From QHWT01 sp963755695 (lineage in GTDB: Bacteria; Acidobacteriota; Vicinamibacteria; Vicinamibacterales; 2-12-FULL-66-21), in contig CAVWLB010000010.1 of the NCBI GenBank assembly GCA_963755695.1, positions 1,488,001-1,552,000 on the forward strand: DNA of 64,000 bases, written 5' to 3'. Under the pieces are notes generated by a model. That model was not told the origin of the DNA, ran no database searches, and saw only the letters and a program-made list of their open reading frames with translations. A program made the position numbers and the translations under genes. Below, piece by piece: positions 57,661 through 64,000 of this stretch. Each line of letters opens with the position of its first letter. Position 1 is the first letter of the stretch.

Positions 57661-59751
57661 TGTCACTTCGATTATAAGCGCCTGGAATTCGTCTTCGGTC
57701 AGCGTCGGCACGCCGAGCTGTGCGGGCCTTCTCGAGCTTGCTGCCGGCATCGGCGCCGACCACCAGGTAGCTCGTCTTCCTGCTGACCGAGCCCGACACC
57801 TTGCCGCCCAGCCGCTCGATGGCCGCGGTCGCCTCCTCGCGGGTCATCGTCGCGAGCGTGCCGGTGAGGACGAACGTCTTGCCGGCGAGCGGGCCCGGCG
57901 CCGCGACGTTCCGGTGCCGGCTGCTGGCTGGTCCATGTTGACGCCCGCGGCGGCCAGCTTGGCGATCAGCGCCCGGTTGTGCGGCTCGTCGGCGAACGCC
58001 CGGACCGACGCGGCGACGACCGGACCGACATCCGGAACCGCCTGCAGCGCTCTCGACCGGCGCATCGAGGATCGCGTCCATCGTCCGCAGGTGACGCGCG
58101 AGCGTGGCGGCCGCCTTCTCGCCGACGTGGCGGATGCCGAGCGCGTAGACCAGCCGCGACAGATCGTTCTTGCTTGCTGCGCTCGATCTGCTCGACGACG
58201 TTGCGGCCGACCTTGCCCAGCTTGCGCGGCACGGCGCGCTCGGAGCGCGGCTCGCGCGGCGTGACGACCAGGTTCTCGAGCTGCTGACGCGTCGAGGTGA
58301 TAGAGATCGCCGAAGTCGCGCACCAAGCCCCTGCTCGATCAGCTGATCGACGAGCGACTCGCCGAGCCCTTCGATGTTCATCGCGCTGCGCGAGGCGAAG
58401 TGCTCGAGGCTGCGGCGCAGCCGCGCCGGGCACGACGTGTTCTCGCAGCGCCAGACGACCTCCTCTTCGTCGCGTGCGAGCTCGCTGCCGCACGCGGCGC
58501 ACGTCGGTCGGCATCACCCACGGCACGGATCCGTCCGGGCGCAGGCTGAGGATCGGCGCGACGACGCGCGGGATGACGTCGCCGGCCTTCTCGATGACGA
58601 CCGTGTCGCCTTCGCGGAGGTCCTTGCGCGCGATGTCCTCGGCGTTGTGCAGCGTCGCCATCGAGATCGTCGAGCCGGCGACGAACACCGGCTCGAGCAC
58701 GGCGTACGGCGTGTTCGCGCCGGTCCGGCCGACGTTGACGTCGATCTGCAGCAGCTTCGTGTGCGCCTGCTGCGCGGGGAACTTGAACGCCGTCGCCCAC
58801 CGCGGGAACTTCGCGGTCGTCCCCAGCCGTGTCGCGCAGCGCGAGGTCGTCGACCTTGACGACGACGCCGTCGGTGTCGAACTCGAGCTCGCGGCGCTCG
58901 TCGGCCCACTGCCGGCAGAACGCGATCACCTCGTCGATGCCGGCGCAGCGCTGCACAGTGCGGCTCGACCGGCAGCCCCCAGGCCGCGCATCTGCGTCGA
59001 GCATCGCGTGCGTGGCTGTCGCGCTCCGGCCGCAGGATCGCCGCTGCCGGGCGGAGCCGACCGCTGATAGGTGAACAGCGCCGACGAGCCGCCGCCGCTT
59101 CGCCACCAGCGCCGGATCCAGATTCCGCATCGTCCCGGCCGCGGCGTTGCGCGGGTTCGCGAACAGCGGCTCGCCTGCCTCCTCGCGCTCGCGGTTGATG
59201 CGCTCGAACGACGCGCGCGGCAGGAAGACTTCGCCGCGGACCTCGATCCGTCCGGGCGGTCCGCCGCGCAGCGACAGCGGAATCGACGCGGATCGTGCGG
59301 ACGTTGGCGGTCACGTCCTCGCCGCGCACGCCGTCGCCGCGCGTGGCGCCGCGCACCAGCCGGCCGTCCTCGTAGGTCAGCGCGATGCTCAGGCCGTCGA
59401 TCTTCAGCTCGGCGACGTAGGCGACCGGCGCGTCGCCGAGGCCGGCGCCCTCGGCGCACGCGCTCGTCGAACGCGCGCAGCTCCTCTTCGTTGTAGGCGT
59501 TGTCGAGGCTGAGCATCGGCGCGAGGTGCTCGACGGTCGGCGAATCCTTCGGTCGGCCGTCCGGCGACGCGCTGCGTCGGCGAATCGGGCGTGACGAGAT
59601 CGGGATGCTCCGCCTCGAGCCGCTCGAGCTCGTGCAGCAGCCGATCGAACTCCTCGTCGGAGATCTCCGGCGCGTTGTGAATGTAGTACCGCTCTTCGTG
59701 GTGGCGGATGGCCTCGCGGAGTTCCTGGAGCGTTCGATGCGGTTGGCTCAT
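57589..59751 (-). CDS. ligA: NAD+-dependent DNA ligase LigA (many insertions)
   Basis: LigA seals nicks in replication and repair. The N-terminal Ia domain is LQELREAIRHHEERYYIHNA, then PEISDEEFDRLLHELERLEA. The adenylation domain is readable in fragments (GATRGDGVRGEDVTANVRTI, RREEFAxxxAxx-type segments). The OB/zinc part shows CGSELARDEEEVVWRCENTS-like codons after correction. The C-terminal BRCT is AGKTFVLTGTLATMTREEAT, RLGGKVSGSVSRKTSYLVVG. About a dozen single extra bases break the frame. The 3' end is uncertain: the corrected frame passes LTEDEFQALI and then runs into the repeat to a TAG at 57591-57589. Downstream degP follows. Confidence 0.9.
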
Positions 59752-59759
59752 GGCGTCCG

Positions 59760-59822
59760 GATCTCGAGCCGACTGAATCCTGAGCCGGCCTGAGCCATGA
59801 GCCATACGCGCTGAGCCATCAT
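59760..59822. repeat. Phrase-like microrepeat (CTGAGCCATGAGCC)
   Basis: The spacer between the polyprenyl synthase stop and the ligA start carries four copies of a TGAGCC-based phrase (tcctgagccggcctgagcca, tgagccatacgcgctgagcc). It is another locus-specific phrase array. Confidence 0.65.
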
Positions 59823-60804
<982 letters not shown>

Positions 60805-60882
60805 GGGGAGTTCTGCGCGGTGTCGCTCAAGGGGATGTCGTCAGGTTGTCGGCTTCACAATATTGGACTCAGCACCGGAGTG

Positions 60883-61700
60883 TCAACGCGCTAAGCCGTT
60901 GCGTGCGCACGTGACTTTGGACGCGAAAAGCGCGTCGAAATTGCGGGTGACTGAGCGGCCTCCAGCGGCTCGCTCGGCCTCGCTCGCGGACCGCGGCGAG
61001 CGCCTCGAGCGACGCGCGCGACGTAGCGCCGGTTCGTTCCGCTTGCCGCGGTGCGGCACCGGCGCGAGATACGGGCTGTCGGTCTCGACCAGCAGCCGAT
61101 CGGCGGGCACGATCTTCGCCGCCTCGCGCAGATCAGCCGGCCTTCGGAAACGTCACGATGCCGGCGAACGAGAGGTAAAAGCCGAGGTCGAGCGCCGCGC
61201 CGCGCCATCGCCGCGTCGCCGGTGAAGCAGTGGAACACGCCGCGGAGGCGCCGGCCCGCCTCTCGCAGGATGGCGAACGTGTCGTCGGTCGCCTCGCGGG
61301 TGTGGATGATGACCGGCAGATCCAGCTCACGCGCCAGCTGCGAGCTGGGCCGCGAACACGTCGCTGCTGCACGTCGCGCGGCGAGAAGTCGTAGTGGTAG
61401 TCGAGGCCGATCTCGCCGATCGCGCAGGCGCCGAACGGCGCCAGCGTGTGCTCGCGCCACGTCGCGGCCGCATCCGCGTAGCGCCCGGCGAAGCGCCCGC
61501 GTTGTGCGGGTGCACGCCGGCCGCGAACCGGACCGCCGGCCAGCGCTCGCGCACGCCGCGGCGCGCGCGCGGCTTCCGCCTCGTCCCCGGCGCCGAGGAT
61601 GCACAGCGCCCCGTCAGCCCGGCGCCGCGGCGCGGGCGATCGCCTCGTCGAGGTCCGCCTCGAATGCCTCGTCGGCGAGATGGCAGTGGGAGTCGATCAT
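60883..61700 (-). CDS. tatD: TatD-family metal-dependent DNase (insertions)
   Basis: The protein begins IDSHCHLADEAFEADLDEAI with the HxH metal motif. It continues through GEIGLDYHYDFSPRDVQ-like sequence in the corrected frame, LPVIIHTREATDDTFAILRE, FHCFTGDAAMA and the hallmark LLVETDSPYLAPVPHRGKRN. TatD enzymes are 3'-5' exonucleases in DNA repair, and homologues deacylate D-Tyr-tRNA or act in apoptosis-like degradation. The C-terminus NFDALFASKVTCARNGLAR fixes the stop at 60883. It is next to metG, a very common bacterial arrangement. Confidence 0.9.
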
Positions 61701-61702
61701 TT

Positions 61703-61949
61703 AACCCGGGGCTTCGCCCCCGGACCTACACGACACCTGCGGGGGCCATCTCCGCTGGTGTCTGGTCCCTCGCTCAGCTCGGCGGCTGCATCGGGCTTCC
61801 CGGAATGCCTACACGACACTCGCAGGGGCCCCGACTCCATCGGGCGTGTCTGCTCCCGGTCGCGCTGCCATCAGGCTTCGCCCGATACACGACACCTCGC
61901 GGGGCCCAATCCCCACTCCGATGTCGTGCTGCCAGCCGTGCTCGCTGCA
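61703..61949. repeat. Three degenerate 80-bp repeats led by a REP-like hairpin, between metG and tatD
   Basis: Units start about 61707, 61789 and 61869 (82, 80 and 77 bases). Each has a GGGCTTCGCCC-like hairpin, then the box TACACGACACCTGCGGGGCC, then a C/T-rich part ending TGTCTGGTCCC or similar. The first hairpin (CCGGGGCTTCGCCCCCGG then ACCTACA) shares the TGTAGG end with the REPIN-like elements elsewhere. No ORF in it looks real. Confidence 0.75.
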
Positions 61950-63997
61950 TCAACGATCCGCGAGCCCGGCGGGAACCTCGCCGTCGAAGCCGACGAGCTC
62001 GGCTTGCCGCCCTCGGGGCTCGCGGCCAGGACCATCCCGTTCGATTCGATGCCCATCAGCTTCGCGGGCTTGAGGTTGAAGACGATGCCCGACCGTCCGG
62101 CCGACGAGCTGTTCCGGCTCATACGCCTCGGCGATGCCGGCCACCAGCGTGCGCTGCTCGGTGCCGACGTCGATCTGCAGCTTCATCAGCTTGCGCGAGT
62201 TCGGCACCTTCTCGGCGGCGAGCACCTTCGCGACGCGCAAGATCGACCTTCATGAAGTCGTCGATCGTGATGCGGTTGTCGCCGCTCGCGGGCGTGACGG
62301 CCGGGACCTGCGGTGCAGTTGCGGCCGCGGTCGTGGGCACTGCGCTGGTTGCGTTCGGTTGATCTGCCACGTTTTGCTCCTGGTCCGATCTGCGTGTTTC
62401 TTGACGTCCGGGTCGCCGCAGCTTCCCGCGAAGACGGAGCGATCGGCCCGCTGGATGCCTCGGCGCGGTCCGGCCAGCGCTCGGCGCATCGACGCGCGGC
62501 CAGAGCGCGTCGCCCTTTTCGAATGATGCGCTCTCCTTCGTTCCGCCACGCCGCGTCGTCCAGCCGCACCTGGTCGAGTGCGGTCGTCGTCTCCCCGACG
62601 CGGCGCAGGATCTCCGCCGCCGACGTCGGCATATCGGCAGCAGCAGGATGGCCGCGACGCGCACCGCTTCGGCGACGTCGAACAGCACCTGGCTCAGGCG
62701 ATCGGCATGTCGCTCGTCGCGCGCGAGCGCCCAGGGTTCGGTCTCGGCGATGTATTCGTTGGCGGCATCGACGAGCCGGAACGCGGCGGCAGCGCCCGCC
62801 TCGAGCGCGAAGCCATCCATCGCCGGCGGTAGTCCGCAAGCGCCTTCGTTCGCGACGCTCGGCCAGCCGCCCCGGCGATCCTGCCGGCGCGACCCGGCCG
62901 CCGCGGTACTTCTCGGCCATCGCGGCGATGCGGCTCACCAGGTTGCCGAGGTTGTTCGCGAGGTCGACGTTGTAGCGCTCCTGGAAACGCTCCCAGGAGA
63001 AATCGCCGTCGCCGCCGAAGGTGATTTCCTTGATCAGGTACAGGCGCAGCGGATCCACGCCAAACCGTTTGCGCGGCTTCCAACGGATCGACGACGTTGC
63101 CGAGCGACTTGCTCATCCGCTGGCCGTCGACGGTCATGAATCCGTGGCCGAAGACCTGGCGCGGCAGCGCGACGCCCGCGCTCATCAGCATCGCGGGCCA
63201 GATGACGGTGTGGAAGCGCGTGATGTCCTTGCCGATCACGTGCAGGTCGGCGGGCCACCAGCGTTCGAACAGCGCCTGCGTCGGTGCCGAACCCGACGGC
63301 TGCGGCGTAGTTGATCAGCGCGTCGAACCAGACATAGACCACGCTGTCGGGATCGTCGGGCACCGGAATGCCCCACGCCTGTCCGGCGCGGCTGATCGAG
63401 ATGTCTTCGAGACCCGCTTCGAGCAGCCGCAGGATCTCGTTCCGGCGGACCTCCGGCTCGAGAAACTCCGGGTGCGCCTTGAAGTGCTCGAGCAGCTTGT
63501 CCCGGTACTCCGACAGCCGGAAGAAGTGGTTCTTCTCCTTGATCCACTCCACGGCCCCGTGCAGCGGACACTTGCCGTCGACCAGATCCTTGTCCTGCTT
63601 GAACGCTTCGCACCCGATGCAGTACCAGCCTTCGTAGAAGCCTTCGTAGACGTCCCCCGCCGCGGCGATCCGGCGCACCAGTTCCTGGACCGCCTGCCGG
63701 TGACGCGGCTCGGTCGTCCGGATGAAGTCGTCGTACGACACGTCGAGGTGGTCCCAGACGTTCGCGGAACTCGCGCTCCATCAGATCGCAGTAGGCGAGC
63801 GGATCCAGCCCCAGCTCGCGCGCTCGGCGGAAGACGTTCTGCGAGTGCTCGTCGTTGCCCATGACGAAGCGCGTCTCGACGCCCGCCAGCCGCTTGTAGC
63901 GGGCGATCGCATCCGCCGTAATCTTCTCGTAGGCGGTTCCGAGGTGGGGACGGCTATTCACGTAGTCGATAGCCGTCGTCAGGTAGAACCGGGACAT
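61950..63997 (-). CDS. metG: Methionyl-tRNA synthetase with C-terminal tRNA-binding domain (insertions)
   Basis: MetG charges tRNA-Met. The start at 63997 (SRFYLTTAIDYVNSRPHLGT) contains the HIGH-type motif PHLGTAYEKI. The zinc knuckle is YCIGCEAFKQDKDLVDGKCP and the KMSKS-type loop is GQRMSKSLGNVVDP. The C-terminal EMAP/Trbp111 OB domain is ITIDDFMKVDL, then VLAAEKVPNSRKLMKLQIDV, NLKPAKLMGIESNGMVLAAS and a GLADR end at 61950. Frames break at about 63760, 63290, 63065 and several places below 62900; each resolved break is one extra base. The whole gene fits, ending three bases before the window edge. Confidence 0.93.
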
Positions 63998-64000
63998 CCG

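Overview
The window is a high-GC chromosomal stretch that looks like Acidobacteriota, probably a Vicinamibacteria-type soil lineage. The lineage call is inference. It rests on an ADOP-type orphan MacB-like permease next to a PadR regulator, an exosortase/PEP-CTERM operon, an Oar-like TonB receptor with a carboxypeptidase-regulatory N-terminus, tandem carboxypeptidase-regulatory proteins, a large BNR/Asp-box protein, and intergenic spacers filled with short phrase-like repeats. There are no rRNA or tRNA genes, no insertion sequences, no CRISPR array and no recognisable phage genes. The one clear RNA gene is rnpB (54134-54595).

Layout. 1-2383: end of a lipoprotein gene, then a two-gene microcompartment locus (one shell hexamer plus an acylating aldehyde dehydrogenase). 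2537-6103: a LysM lytic transglycosylase behind a long structured leader, then comM. 6196-10803 (minus): an exosortase operon read as mini PEP-CTERM protein, PEP-CTERM cargo with an internal amber codon, exosortase, epsI, prsT-like TPR lipoprotein; most junctions are 4-base stop/start overlaps. 10993-16598: M23 peptidase, secA, guaB. 16676-21152: exported Pcm, intradiol-dioxygenase-like protein, tsaE, nnr, class IV aminotransferase. 21232-25818 (minus): glycine cleavage genes gcvT-gcvH-gcvP. 25871-30390: two paralogous secreted surface proteins and a PEP-CTERM relic. 30534-33564 (minus): a sigma54-type regulator lacking GAFTGA, a PilZ protein with in-frame 57-bp repeats, a FimT/GspH pseudopilin and comEA. 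33928-38857: TonB receptor, APC permease and an AhpD-like protein whose second active-site cysteine codon is UGA. 39392-44337 (minus): unknown secreted proteins and a BNR protein. 44373-50965 (minus): a cell-surface/glycan cluster. 51086-54054: ADOP permease and PadR. 54134-54595: rnpB. 54658-63997 (minus): NtrC-type regulator, DegP, ligA, polyprenyl synthase, tatD, metG.

The most interesting object is the gene at 38292-38857. In its CxxCxxxH motif the second cysteine is an in-frame TGA. The reading frame continues with family-like sequence on both sides, and a 7-bp hairpin with a GTT loop starts 11 bases after the TGA, with its loop G 18 bases downstream. This is the arrangement expected of a bacterial selenoprotein (CxxU).

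A caution applies to the whole window. Many genes, including essential ones such as secA, ligA and metG, are broken by frameshifts. Every one I could resolve is a single extra base. They are dense at 34350-38860, 42240-42970 and 54650-62300, and sporadic elsewhere. This looks like residual long-read insertion error, not pseudogenisation, so I annotate such genes as single loci. The TGA codon is not explained by an extra base.
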